A stretch of DNA of 64,000 bases, from assembly GCA_030063045.1 (NCBI GenBank), contig JAQSEB010000034.1, forward strand, positions 372,001-436,000. The letters are read 5' to 3'. Shown here in pieces: positions 1 to 12,039 of the stretch. Positions within the stretch are counted from its first letter, which is position 1. Each line of letters starts with the position of its first letter. The notes under the pieces were generated by a model, which made no database searches, was not told where the DNA came from, and worked only from the letters and a program-made list of their open reading frames with translations. The position numbers and the translations under genes are program-made. The DNA is from Pratylenchus scribneri (taxonomy: Eukaryota; Nematoda; Chromadorea; Rhabditida; Pratylenchidae).

Positions 1-720
1 TGAAGAATAGTTGGGGCAGTGGATTTGGCATTAATGGAGGATATTTACTGATGCGCAGGTTGGTAAAGGAAAGGAAGGGTTTATTAGGATCCTTTCTCAT
101 AATTTGAAAATTACTTAATAAGAGAATGAGGAATCCATTTTTAGCTGAAAGGCAATCGATTTGGTCACTTTGCCGTAAAATTAAGAAGATAAAAAAACCT
201 AAGAGGATTCTAAATTTGAGCCATATATTTGGCTATTTTGTCATAAAATTAAAAGGACAAAAATAGAGAATTTATCACTTATTAGGTATTTAATTTTGGC
301 CATAATTCTAAAGACATTGAAACAAAATTCCAATTTACCTTTTCACTATTTTCCCTATACTGCTTTATTCGCATAATTGGATGAATTGAAATAAATATTT
401 TAAGGGGCACAAATGCATGTGGATTGGCTCAAGAAGTTTACACGGCGATCATCAACAAAAAGCCTTGAACAATTAGATTGAATGAAAATACACTTTTTTG
501 ACCCCCCAATCCCAACATATTCACCTTTCTAATAAGTTATATTTCCACCCAAATATATTAAAATTTAACAAATGCTCATTTATTCAGCGGAAGAAATTTG
601 ATGAATAATTATTATTTTTTGGCATTAAATAATCCGAAAATTGTTGAAAATGTTTAATTTCTTCCTTCACAAATTCTTCTTGGCATCCGGTGCCATCGTC
701 CAATCTTCCATCGGCCCTTC
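1..720. other. Left flank, no gene recognised
   Basis: AT-rich sequence downstream of the small Arg/Glu-rich gene that ends at 721. It probably holds that gene's 3' UTR. No reading frame here looks coding, and no RNA gene or repeat array was recognised. Confidence 0.5.
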
Positions 721-2089
721 TCATTGCTGTCCTCCACCCTGCTGACGGCGCATCCACATGTCCCGGCGCTTGTGGTGATTGGCCCATCCACGGCGAGCGG
801 CCTCACTGCGGCGCTGACGAGCCTCCTCGCGGCGACGCTAAATAGGGATGGGATTATTAAGAATGATTGACAGGTAAGAAGTGAAATACGGTATAATTTA
901 ATACCCCACCCTGTATTTATCCATTTTGGGTCCCATTTTTGTTAAGAAATGGAAAGTAAAGTGTACCCGCTTTGGGTCATTTCATTAGGGTTATGGGCAA
1001 TAGGGGTTACCGTAAATAAATGATATCCTATCTTTGAATGACCCCTATGTTACCATAACCCTAATCCTGATGACCACAGGTGGCCCTTTTTTCCCTTTGG
1101 ACAAAAAAGATGACACAACTTGGAAAGTAATTATCCAGCCCTCTATTAATTTCCGCATTCTCGATTTTGGAGGACCCACATAGCCCAGGGGAGTAGGGTA
1201 AACTTCGAAAGAGTTTGTATTGCATTTTCTTAGTTTACTAAAGATATCCAAAATCCATTAAAATTTGTCCAAAAATGCCCAGAAATTAAGGAGTATGACC
1301 CTCCCAAATTTTCCCAATTTTTGAGGGTTTGAAAAATAATTGCCCCTGAGAATTCAAAGTTTAGAGTAAAAATTCACCTCCTCCTCTCGGCGATTTTCCT
1401 CCTGGCGGCGACGCTAAACAGGGATGGGAGATGGGAGAATGGTTGGAAAGCAATGAAACACCAAATTCACCTCCTCCTCGGCGCGACGCTCCTACAAAAT
1501 TAAGAAAAATTGAATGAGAATTAATTTAATGAATATGCTGCAGCCGATTTCGGAAATGGGCCTTTCTCAGAAATGGTCAGGTTTTTAGCCGGCAAATTTT
1601 AGGAATCTATGCTTCTAGACAACCCAAAGACACGAAAATAGGTTCATTCGACTCGGAATGGTCGATTTAGTCTATCAAATTTCAAACCGATAAGCAAAAA
1701 TTAGTAAATCAAACCGGTTGGGTTTAAACAACGGTTCAATTTTCTAAAACATGCTCATCAGATTGGTTTGAAATTTGATAGACTAAATCGACCATTCCGA
1801 GTCGAATGAGCCTAGCAGTCTCTGGGTTGTCTTATTAGGAGCCAAAATTCCCAAAATTGGCTGGCTAAAAGCCTGGCCTTTTCCCAGAATGGCCAATTTC
1901 CAAAATTGGCCATGAAAAATAAAATTTACCTCCTCGGCACGGCGCTCCTCGGCAGCCCGTTGTTCCGCTGCGCGACGCTCCTGGAAAAATATGGGAAAAT
2001 TATGTGAAAATGCCGAATAAGTTTTGTACCTCCTCGGCGCGGCGCTGGCGCTCCGAGTCGGACGAATGGTTGGAGTTGGACGAAGACAT
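721..2089 (-). CDS. Small Arg/Glu-rich charged-helix protein (94 aa)
   Basis: Five exons on the minus strand: 2030-2089, 1930-1980, 1471-1491, 1378-1413 and 721-837 (285 bp, 94 aa). All junctions are phase 0 with GT-AG borders. After a Ser/Asn-rich start (MSSSNSNHSSDSERQ), residues ~13-70 are almost only R, E, A and Q in ERRAEE-like steps, as in ER/K single alpha helices or coiled coils. The tail is WANHHKRRDMWMRRQQGGGQQ. Exon 3 is a 21-bp microexon (ERRAEEE), and exons 2-5 each begin with an Arg/Glu block, as if one short exon had been copied. I do not recognise the family. Intron 2 (1492-1929) contains a long inverted repeat. The start is the first ATG before the charged region. Function is unknown; a structural or RNA-binding role would be a guess. 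Confidence 0.6.
885..1020. mobile_element. Short TACGGTA-ended element (MITE-like)
   Basis: The ends carry TACGGTATAA and GGTTACCGTA, an imperfect inverted pair, with no coding capacity between them. It lies in intron 4 of the Arg/Glu-rich gene. Similar TACCGTA ends occur at 33743-33890, 45668-45751, 48946-49196 and 53640-53771. Confidence 0.35.
1552..1901. mobile_element. 350-bp long-inverted-repeat element (MITE/foldback)
   Basis: Two arms of roughly 130 bp face each other. The left-arm motif GACTCGGAATGGTCGATTTA (about 1650-1669) has its exact reverse complement at about 1783-1802, and the outer ends pair imperfectly (GGAAATGGGCC with GGCCAATTTCC). The element fills most of intron 2 of the Arg/Glu-rich gene and has no coding capacity. 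This is typical of a foldback or MITE insertion. Confidence 0.75.
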
Positions 2090-3421
2090 GGTGGTTGTTG
2101 TCAAAATTGGAAAGTTGTAGAAATTTGGTTGGAAATATGAAGGCTGAAAATGAAAAGGGAATGAAAAAGTTAAGCATTTAAAATGATATGGGGAATTGAT
2201 GAGAGTAAGGTCATTGAAAAATAAATGAATTATGGTGGAAAATATTTTAACCATTTTAATAAAAGTTTTTGCCAAAAAATTAGATTCCTTTAGGAAGTTT
2301 TTGCCAAAAGATATATGGAGAAATTGAAAGGTTGGAAATAAGAAAAGAGTCAAAAATTGGGACTTAGAAATTTGAAATCAAATGTATTTAGGGGAAAATA
2401 AAGGGAATTCGAAAAAAATTAATGATGGTGGAAAAATTTATTCTATTGAAAAGCCATCAGTGAATGGCCAAATGGTGAAATTAAAATGTGAAATGAAAAT
2501 GATGGAATTGGCTGGGATGTGGGTGGCTTCCGTTTATATGGACCAAAAGTGATAGCAATCAGCCGAAAGCCGCCGCCGTTTTGGCCAACTCATCGCCCGC
2601 ATTGGATTTTAACTGTGAAATTAATAAAATGATGGCGATCGGCGGGGGGGGGGGGGGGGGGGAAGGGGGAGGAAGTGAAATTCATCATCAACGGCCATTT
2701 TACTCTTTTTAATTTTTTTTGCTTGTCCCGTGTTTTTTGACGGCAAAAAGCGGATGTGATGATGTGAGAATTTTGGTGTAAAATTGGAATACAAATTCCG
2801 TCCAGTCATCATATTGGGATAATTTTTTGGAATGTTGGAAATTGGAATGAAAAAAAAAACAAAATTTTATACAAAACTTTCGAAATTCCAAATATATAGA
2901 CTTGTTCTTATTTCATATTCAAAAAAGGGCATTAAGCATGCCAAAAACATTGCTATTACGGAAAAGGTGTTGAAAATGCCGAAAAGATTATATCGGTTCA
3001 GAATTATATCCTCGACACCCAATCCATTAATCCAATCGATAAATCTCATCGAAACGCATAAATTGATGTATAATTTATCATGTTTTGATCAAGGGTATTA
3101 AACGGTTTAAACAATGGTTCAAAATTAATAGTTAATAATGGATAAACCTATGACAAATCATTATCAGATGATGTGTCTTTACAAGTTATTGATTGAATAT
3201 AAGGATTATGGGTCTTCGGTAAATCATTGAATCTTTTCGCCATATTCAATCTTCTTGGCAAAATTAAATATTCCACTCAAATACACTGTTTTTGAAATGT
3301 TTTATCATCAATTTTGTTGCACATTTACAAATTGGCATGTTTTTGATTGAAAGTGATTATTGTATTTATTATGTGGCATAAAAAAAATGAATAATTTCCT
3401 CCTCAAATTTGATTGAAATCA
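2090..3421. other. Intergenic: G-tract and a dispersed-repeat copy
   Basis: Region between two minus-strand genes, so it serves as the 5' flank of the Arg/Glu-rich gene and the 3' flank of the ABTB2-like gene. It contains an uninterrupted run of about 20 G at 2642-2661 and a degraded copy of a dispersed inverted-repeat element (about 2988-3225). The short frames at 2621-3101 have low-complexity composition and no splice support. Confidence 0.5.
2988..3225. mobile_element. Degraded GGTTTGTC-type inverted-repeat element
   Basis: Shares an order of motifs (CCAATC.ATAAATCTCATCGA, ATAATTTATCATG.TTTGATCAA, GGTATTAAACGGTTTAAAC) with the clearer copies at 41891-42132 and 56317-56575. The left and right ends are loosely inverted. 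It is probably an old MITE. Confidence 0.4.
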
Positions 3422-6400
3422 TCAAATTCTGGATTCCCTCAAGGCCATTCGGAATTGATCGCTCATTTTTGCTAACAATTGTTCCCATTCTTGGCCTTCG
3501 CCTCCTCCAAAAAGTGCCATCAATTCGGGCAAATTGGCCAGCCCAAATCGTTCACAATCCTCCATCAATGACAGCAATTCGAATTCCTAGGGAAAATGGA
3601 ATTAAATTAAGAATATTTATAGTTAAATTTGTTGACTTTTAAAGCGAGGGATAAATTTATGTCCTAATTTTAAGCAAAAGATATATCCAGCTCAGGAATT
3701 ACAGCATAACCTACTTTAAAACATCCTGTTGCTGGGGAATTATTTTCAGCCCCAATTTGGAAAATTGGTAAATGTCCTAACTCCTTAATTTGTAGATATT
3801 CTTTAATAAATTTAAGCGCATTTTGTAATTTTTAGAAAAAAAAAATTTACCCTAGAATTAAGAAATTAAATTTAAGAATTTAAATAATTTACTTAGTAAA
3901 TGTAAAAATAATGGTCGAAAATAATTGTTTAAAATTTTCGAATGCCAATGCCCACCTTTGCCAGTTTATAAATTCGCTGGAATCCATCGACACTTCTGAG
4001 TCCAGTGCCCAATGCTTTTTGGCCAATTTCCACCAATTTTTCCAAGCCAAATCGGCGAGCCAATTCAATCAGATGAATTTGCTGTTCGGATCGCATTTTG
4101 CCAATTTGGCCAGAGCATTTGGCCAAATTGCCGTAGGCAAATTCAAGTAAAAGCCGGAACACTTCGGCATTAGCATTTGGCACTTCAACAACGCCGGAGG
4201 GGCTTCTTTAAAAAGGAAAAATGGAATGAAATAATTTTTTTCTAAATTAAAAGATTAGTGTTTTATTTTGATTAGATTATTCCGGAAAGATTTATATTTT
4301 ATTCCGATTAATTATTTTAGAAAATATTAAAAAAAATTAAAATTTGCCTTAAAATTTGTCGAAATTGTTCCGATGCATTGACCAAAACAATTCGATGGGC
4401 GAAAACAATTTGGCCGTCGGCAAATCGGAAACGAATATCGGACAAATCCGGACAATCCACAAATTTTGGATCAATTTGAGGTGGCAAATGGATGGCAGAA
4501 TGAGGAGAATTTGCCGAATCATTTGTGGCAAAATGCCCGGGGAAATAGGCGCTGAATTCACGTTCCAATTGGCAAAGGGAACCCTTTTGGACAAGTTGGA
4601 ATTGGGCGGACAAATGGCGGGCGGCCAATGCGCGAATTCTTTGTTTTGAATTGGTGGTCATCAAAGAAGGGTTGCTGAGCAATTTGAAGAGCTGTGAAAA
4701 TATTAATTAGAGATTTATTCGAAGAAAATCAAATTTTATTTTTGTTAAATAAAAGTTTTATCAGCTCAAGGATATTTATAACTGCCGTTTCAGTACCCTG
4801 GGCCTTTCTTTGACCATAGTTCAATAAGGAAGCAGCCAATTCTAAAAGGCGATATATTATCGAAAGCCCTTAATTTCCTCTACAAAAATGGCTTAATGAA
4901 TTTTTGAAAGCCTAAATTACCTTAGAGAAAAAGTGGCTTTTCTTCCAAAAACGTCTAATATATTACACTCAAAGGCTTTTCAAAATGAAATTTCTTTTAA
5001 GGCTTGAATTCAAAAATTAAAAATGGGCAATCTAAAAGGAGAGGGCACTTTGGGGTTTCTATTTTATATCCTTTCAATGATTGGTTATTGTCTTAATGAG
5101 TTAAAATATAAATAATAGCTCATCAGGTATTGAATTGGTCGCACCGAATCGTCTCCTAATGTTATAAGCTAAAAATACCCAAAAAAATATTCTTTATTTT
5201 ACAAAAAATGTGAATGAAATATATTAAAATAATTCATTAAAAAATTGGATTATTTTACCAATCTGGCCAATAGCTCAGTCCGTTGTTGTCCCCTCGGTTC
5301 GGCCATCAATTCTTCGCCCATTTTTGGCCCAAATTCCTCCAACAATTCCATCAAATCCTTTTCCACATTTTCGCCATTTCCCATGTCTATTTGGCCAATT
5401 AACCATTCCAAGCATTGGAGCCAAATACCCGAATTTGGCCAAGCAATTTCGTTAATTGCCTTCTTCAATTGAAGAATAATTTCCATTTGGTCTGTTTCGG
5501 CTGCAAGCCAAATTGCATCGGAAAATGCGCGTTTTTCATTTTCGGATAAAACATTGCTGCTTCCGCCGAATTTAGGGAATAAATTCCATTCATTTTGGTG
5601 TCCAATTTTATTCTTCTTTTCATCATTTTCACCCATTAAAAGTAACATTTGTTTGTTGGAATTATTTGGTCGAATTCCGACGCAACTTTTCATAAACATT
5701 TCCAACATTCTAACATTTGCTTTAGAGGCGGCAATGGCAAATGGAGAGGAAGAATTGGATGATTTTGTGAAAGGATTTGCTCCATGCCGAAGGAGTAGTT
5801 CACAAATTTCCAAGTTTCCGGTTTCGGCACAAATCTACAAATTAAAATTTGAATTTATTTTAAATTTAAAATAATTTAATTTCAAAAAACTCGGATAAAA
5901 AAGATAGATTATTGGGAAGGTTTTCCATTTCTTAATGGTCTTTTTTAAATTCTTAGAAATGTATGGCATAATTACAGATATTTTTGTCAACCTAAATCCA
6001 CAAAATTTGATTCCGAAATATTCGAGTTTGGAAACTCGGTCCCAAATTTAAATTTTTGTTATTCAAAAAACCAAGATTTTTCAAAAGCCATAAATAGAAT
6101 TTTCAAAAATTGTATTTAAAATCGAAAATTTAAAAAAGAAATATCCTCAAAATTCATCATATATATTTTCATATATTTATCCACCTTCAATGGCTCTGCA
6201 TGATTCCGGGCTTCTCTGCAAATTGCCGGTCTTCTTTGCAACATTTCCTCCACTAATTCCACATTTTCCAATGCAATTTCCCAACAAAATGGAGTCCACC
6301 CAATGAATTCTGGCCATAAATTTGGCCTCTTTTTGCGAAGAATTCCATCCTCTCCTTCTTCCAATATTTTATTCCCTCCAAGAATAATTGCCTTTGAAGC

Positions 6401-9400
6401 AGCAGAGAAATTGGAATCCAAATTAAAATGATCGGCCAAAAGCGGTGGACAATCAAAATTGGGAAGAATAAGTCGAGCAGCCTTTAAAATATAATAAAAA
6501 TGATATAAATATATATTCTGATTAAATTCCACCTGAAGAACATCATATTCCTCTATTGAATTTGCGCATCGATGAATGGCAAAAATTATGGCTTTTCTGG
6601 CCCAATCCTCCAAATCATTGAATTTTTCGCAATGTTCTGAACAATTCAACCAAAAATGTAAAGCCAACACTGCCGAATTCCCAAATGCCAAATTTCCTCC
6701 TCTGTTTTCACCGAACATTTCTGCCTCCAAATGTGGAAATTCACCGGTAAAAACCAATTTGGTCAAAGGCAAATTATGAAGAATATCGGCAAAAGATAGG
6801 AGGGAGGTTTGATCAGATGGCAATGGCCGAAGGATATGAATGGATTTGGTGAATGGTTTGAATTCGGCAAGAACATTTAGAAGGCCACAATCCTTCAATT
6901 TGATGTTCCAATTTTCTCCTTTTTGCTCTGTTTTGAGCAAATGAATGAATTGATGGAGAAGGGAATCGAAAATGGCGGCAAGGAATGTTGCACTCTACAA
7001 AAAATTTAAAAAAATAAAATTCTCATAAGTTTGATTTCCTAAAAATGTAAAAATTGAAAATTATTAATAAAAAATTCGTGTTTTTTTTGTAAATATGTCT
7101 TTAATTAAATCTTTCAGGAAAATTTAGAATTAAATTCTTTCCGGAAAATTGAATTAAAATCTTTCCGGAAAATTGAATTAAATTCTTTCCGGAAAATTGA
7201 ATTAAATTCTTTCCGGAAAATTGAATTAAAATCTTTCCGGAAAATTGAATTAAATTCTTTCCGGAAAATTGAATTAAAATCTTTCCGGAAAATTGAATTA
7301 AATTCTTTCCGGAAAATTGAATTAAATTCTTTCCGGAAAATTGAATTAAAATCTTTCCGGAAAATTGAATTAAATTCTTTCCGGAAAATTGAATTAAATT
7401 CTTTCCGGAAAATTGAATTAAATTCTTTCCGGAAAATTGAATTAAATTCTTTCCGGAAAATTGAATTAAATTCTTTCCGGAAAATTGAATTAAAATCTTT
7501 CCGGAAAATTGAATTAAAATCTTTCCGGAAAATTGAATTAAAATCTTTCCGGAAAACTGAATTAAAATCTTTCCGGAAAACTTAATTAAATTCTTTCCGG
7601 AAAACTTAATTAAATTCTTTCCGGAAAATTGAATTACATTCTTTCCGGAAAATTGAATTAAATTCTTTCCGGAAAATTGAATTAAATTCTTTCCGGAAAA
7701 CTTAATTAAAATCTTTCCGGAAAATTGAATTAAATTCTTTCCGGAAAACTGAATTAAATTCTTTCCGGAAAACTGAATTAAAATCTTTTCAGAAAACTGA
7801 ATTAAAATCTTTCCGGAAAACTTAATTAAAATCTTTCCGGAAAACTTAATTAAAATCTTTCCGCAAAATTGAATTAAATTCTTTCCGGAAAATTGAATTA
7901 AATTCTTTCCGGAAAATTGAATTAAATTCTTTCCGGAAAATTGAATTAAATTCTTTCCGGAAAATTGAATTAAAATCTTTCCGGAAAATTGAATTAAAAT
8001 CTTTCCGGAAAACTGAATTAAAATCTTTCCGGAAAACTTAATTAAATTCTTTCCGGAAAACTTAATTAAATTCTTTCCGGAAAATTGAATTACATTCTTT
8101 CCGGAAAATTGAATTAAATTCTTTCCGGAAAATTGAATTAAATTCTTTCCGGAAAACTTAATTAAAATCTTTCCGGAAAATTGAATTAAATTCTTTCCGG
8201 AAAACTGAATTAAATTCTTTCCGGAAAACTGAATTAAATTCTTTCCGGAAAACTGAATTAAAATCTTTTCAGAAAACTGAATTAAAATCTTTCCGGAAAA
8301 CTTAATTAAAATCTTTCCGGAAAACTTAATTAAAATCTTTCCGCAAAATTGAATTAAAATCAAAACTTTAATACTATCATCTTCTCTTATAAAAATAAAA
8401 ACTATTCTCAAATTCTTTCTATTATCAATCTCCTTTATATTTTTCTGTACTTTTTAGGAAAAAGAAAGAAACATAATTCCACTTTTTATATCCCCACCAA
8501 CAATTAAATATTTACTTTTTCATCCACAATTGTTGCCATTTTAGTCTCCAACATCCAACGAAGGAATTGGCCAGCTCGAAAATATTGCAATCTTGCTCTT
8601 TCGCTAATTGTCATTTTTGTGGCCTCATTTCCATTCCCACTTTTTTCCAAATATTTTACCGATTTTACTCCATTCGAAATGCATTGCCAAGCAATTTGAG
8701 GAGGGAAAATCAACTATTAAAAAAATATCCATAAAAAATTCACTAAAAACTGACCAAAACTACGGTGTAAATGTCCCTCAATGTGCATTTGACGAAAACG
8801 CCCGTTAAACGCCTCAATTCTTCCCAGATTTTTTTCGCCAATTCAGTGAATGTTTTGTATAATAGTTTTGACATTCCTTCTGAATTTCCGTCAATCCATT
8901 CTTGAAATTCGGATTCCGTAAAAGGCCATTTATGAATTACTTCTCCACAATTTGACTTTTCTGTCCAAATATATTTTCTCATGTATTCCTTCTCTTGTTG
9001 TGGTCGTTTTGGAGAATAAATTTGCGAAAAATGCTGAAAAAATAATAGAGAATAAATTTTAACCAAATTTTATTATCAAATTTTTGATTTTTATTGGACA
9101 TCTCAACTATAAATATAAAATAATCCTATAAAAGTTTAATGTTTTTTATCTGAAAATTCTGCTGATCATACCGGTTAGATTTGTATTTTCTGGAAATTTG
9201 GATTTCGTTCTGGTTAGATTTATGTTTTCCGGAAAGATTTATACTTAATATTGGTAGATTTGTATTTTCTGGAATTCTGAAACTATTAAATTTCATCCGG
9301 AAAAAATGTGAAACCAATTTATCTTCTTTTTCCAATTTCACTCTAATTGATTTCTTTTATGAAATTATAGGCAACGAAGTTATCAAATGTAAGCTATTTT

Positions 9401-12039
9401 CAAAATTTGAAAATCGTTAAAGAAACTATCTTTCTCATTTTTATAATATTTTTATATTATTGAATTAAAAATATTTACATGGCCATTTCCTGCTTTCCCT
9501 TCGCCCCGTTGGTTGATGTAATCAAATTCGGTGTTTGGATAAATCATGGATTGCGGTCTTCCCCTCGAATTGAGTCCGCCAACAGCGTTTCCTTTCGGTG
9601 TTTCCCCTCTCGATCTGTAGCCACTATCGGTTGGCGAAAACTTCTTGTCCACAATTTTTGATGCATTTTTGCCATCAATTCCCGAAGATGAATTGGATTC
9701 CAGCGAACAACTGGCCAATGATAAGTTGGACTTGATTTGTCTGGCCGGTTTCACCATTTTCTCGCAATGTTCGGCAACTTTAAAAAAAGAATTGGAATTG
9801 AGACTCAATGAATTCACCCCGAGGAATCAATTGCTTATGAAAAAATAATAGATGAATAAAGAAAATGGTAATTGGTTGGATTTAAAGAGAGAAGGATTAC
9901 GGTATACTTAAAATAGAATTCAGAATAATCGAAAACACAAAAATCAGAATAAATGAAATACAAAAAAATCAGTATTTGTAAATGAAAATATAAAAAATCC
10001 GAATTTTTTGAAATATAAAAAATCGGAATAGAATATTATGAAAAAACAGAATCAGAATTTCATGGCTACCGTAATCCTTCCCTCATTAAAATCAAACTAA
10101 TTACGCTTTGCCCTCTTATCCGTCTCCATTTTTTGCATTAGGTATATTTAAAAAAACAATAATTTGCATATTTTAAGAAAAGTAAATCCCCATCAATAAA
10201 ATTTCATAAGCCAATAAGTATAATAAGAAGTGTGATTCCATTTGATTCCAATTCCATTTCCCTTGTCATTTACCTTGCTCTCCATTGTTGTTGGTTTGAA
10301 CCGCTGGCATTGATCTGGCTGAATTTGAAGATGAAAGAGATGAAGCAGCCGAAGAACTTGGCGTTCCACAGGAAAGTGCCGATTTTGCTGAAACTTTTCC
10401 TTCAATTCCCACACATTTTTGTGCCGTCTGCGCGGCATTTTGCGGTCGTTTTCTTTGGGCTATAAGAGGCGGTGGATTTTCGTTGCCATTGGCATTAGCA
10501 GGACAAAGTCTTCCAATTCTAGCCTCAAATTTTCGACTTGAAATTGGTGGTTGTTGCCCTCCAATTGAATTGTTCCCTTCATTCTCCTCCTCTTCACAAT
10601 CATCAAAACTACTAAAATTTGGAACACTTTTGTAGAGTTGACGAATTTGTTCGAGGGTTGTTGGTTGGCGATGGGCAAAATAATGTGAGGAGGAAGAAGC
10701 CGAAAATTGTTTTCCCTCCTCATCATCGTTTTCATCGATGACACATTCATCTTGTCGAGTATATTCATGGCCATTGCTACATTTGTCAATCCTTCAAAAA
10801 TTTATTAGGAAATTAAATTCGAATATTTTTGAAAATTCAGCATTACCTATTCAAGGATGGACTTCTTCGTAGAGCTTTGTTGGCCATTTCGCCATTGCCA
10901 CTTTTCCGTTGCTGGACCGCTCCTCCATTGTTGGAGGATTTGACGCCACCAGCAATTGGTGCAGGTACATTCGAATAATAGATCACCTCATCGCCCGCAT
11001 CAATAAAGGCTGACTGTAACAATAATAATTTAATTCTTTTCATGTAAAATATTCGACAAAATGTCAGTCATTAAAATGGATAGTCTATTTAATTTGCCTT
11101 AAAAAAAGTTGAAATTGTCGAAAAATATTATATGTAAAGGCTAATATAATTAATTCTTTTAAGCTTTTGTCTTATAAATTATGTACATCGGATAAAACTG
11201 ATCAAGGCGCATCTAATGTTATATAATTTTTAATGGCTTGATCAAAAAGGGTATTAAAAAAGGTTTAACAGATTTTCATTTTTGGTTTAAAATAAGTTAG
11301 TATCGTCGAGACCTATCAATTGAGTATAAGTTTTATTGGTTTAGGATTAAATATTTTTTCTATAAATTAAATATTTCTCCATATTAAAATGGGGCGATTA
11401 GTCAAATGAATAGTAAATTAACAAAAAAATGTCATAATATTTTTATTTTTAATTAATTTTGCCAAAAATTCCTTTCTCCCCATAAATTTACCTTTGAAGT
11501 TTTGAATGAAGCGTTGATGCCGGTTGAGGAAATCAACGATTTGAGGGCATTGGCCAAACGAGGCAAACCATGTACGGATGGTCCATCTTTCATTGCCATT
11601 GGCGATGAACATGAAGCGGAGGCGGTGGAAGGTCCATTTGTGGGTGCACAATTCAACACCAATGAACTTTTGTAGTGCCGTGTATTGCGTTCCGGGAGTT
11701 TTGAGCCATTTGAACTGAAAATTGCTTTTTTAAATGTTTTTATGTGAAATTTTGAGGGCGAATTATTCAATTTCTCATAAAATTTTAAAATTTTTGATGG
11801 CTTGCTATTTAATCGCTTTTAATTAATTAAATTTTAATTATTATTAAATTAAATAGATTTGAAAAATATATTTAAAAGAAAATTAAATTTGATATGGCCA
11901 ATTTGCCATAAAAATCGTTTAAAATTGCCTAAAATGCCACTAAAACTGACTTTTGCTTTGATTGGCCATTCTTCAGCTGGAATCCACTATAATGGGACGA
12001 TGCATTTTGTTTACGATCAACGGGATGGTCGAGTACCAT
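3422..12039 (-). CDS. Ankyrin-repeat and BTB/POZ protein, ABTB2/BTBD11 type (1288 aa)
   Basis: Thirteen exons: 11951-12039, 11492-11714, 10847-11013, 10274-10791, 9479-9777, 8755-9033, 8516-8713, 6533-6994, 6185-6481, 5259-5834, 4348-4691, 3956-4205 and 3422-3586 (3867 bp, every phase consistent). Residues 1-~432 are Ser/Asn-rich and look disordered. Residues ~433-600 resemble the N-terminal histone-fold-like region of ABTB2/BTBD11 (IAWQCISNGVKSVKYLEKSG). Ankyrin-like helices follow around 805-910 (ICAETGNLEICELLLRHGAN). The BTB domain runs from ~1113 (FVDCPDLSDIRFRFADGQ) into exon 12 (EVFRLLLEFAYG). Family members are thought to act as CUL3 adaptors or scaffolds. Intron 11 (4206-4347) needs a GC donor (TTAAG|gcaaat). 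Intron 7 (6995-8515) holds a 1.26-kb minisatellite. The N-terminal exons have no homology support, only phase and composition. Confidence 0.85.
7104..8360. repeat. Minisatellite A, 24-bp unit with TTTCCGGAAA core
   Basis: About 52 tandem copies of GAATTAAATTCTTTCCGGAA plus AATT (24 bp), with variants (AAAATC/AAATTC, AACTTA/AATTGA/AACTGA). A higher-order repeat of about 480 bp is visible: the rare variant TTTCCGCAAAATT occurs at about 7858 and 8338 with the same order of variants before each. The array lies wholly in intron 7 of the ABTB2-like gene. Because 24 is a multiple of 3 it gives a long spurious open frame on the minus strand. Confidence 0.97.
11170..11370. mobile_element. Degraded GGTTTGTC-type inverted-repeat element
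   Basis: Weak copy of the dispersed family seen at 41891-42132 and 56317-56575. It shares TATAATTTTTAATGGCTTGATCAA, GGTATTAAAAAAGGTTTAA and the block GAGACCTATCAATTGAGTATA. It lies in intron 2 of the ABTB2-like gene. Confidence 0.35.

Noticed and set aside
6116..6940. Reading exons 8 and 9 of the ABTB2-like gene as one 274-codon exon
   Set aside because: The join reads through a 51-bp in-frame intron (6482-6532, gtggaa...aaag). The spliced form is more likely by border quality, though retention cannot be excluded.
7101..8411. 436-codon open frame on the minus strand
   Set aside because: It is the 24-bp minisatellite read in frame. A period divisible by three keeps any stop-free frame open. 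It lies between two well-supported exons of the ABTB2-like gene and is spliced out.
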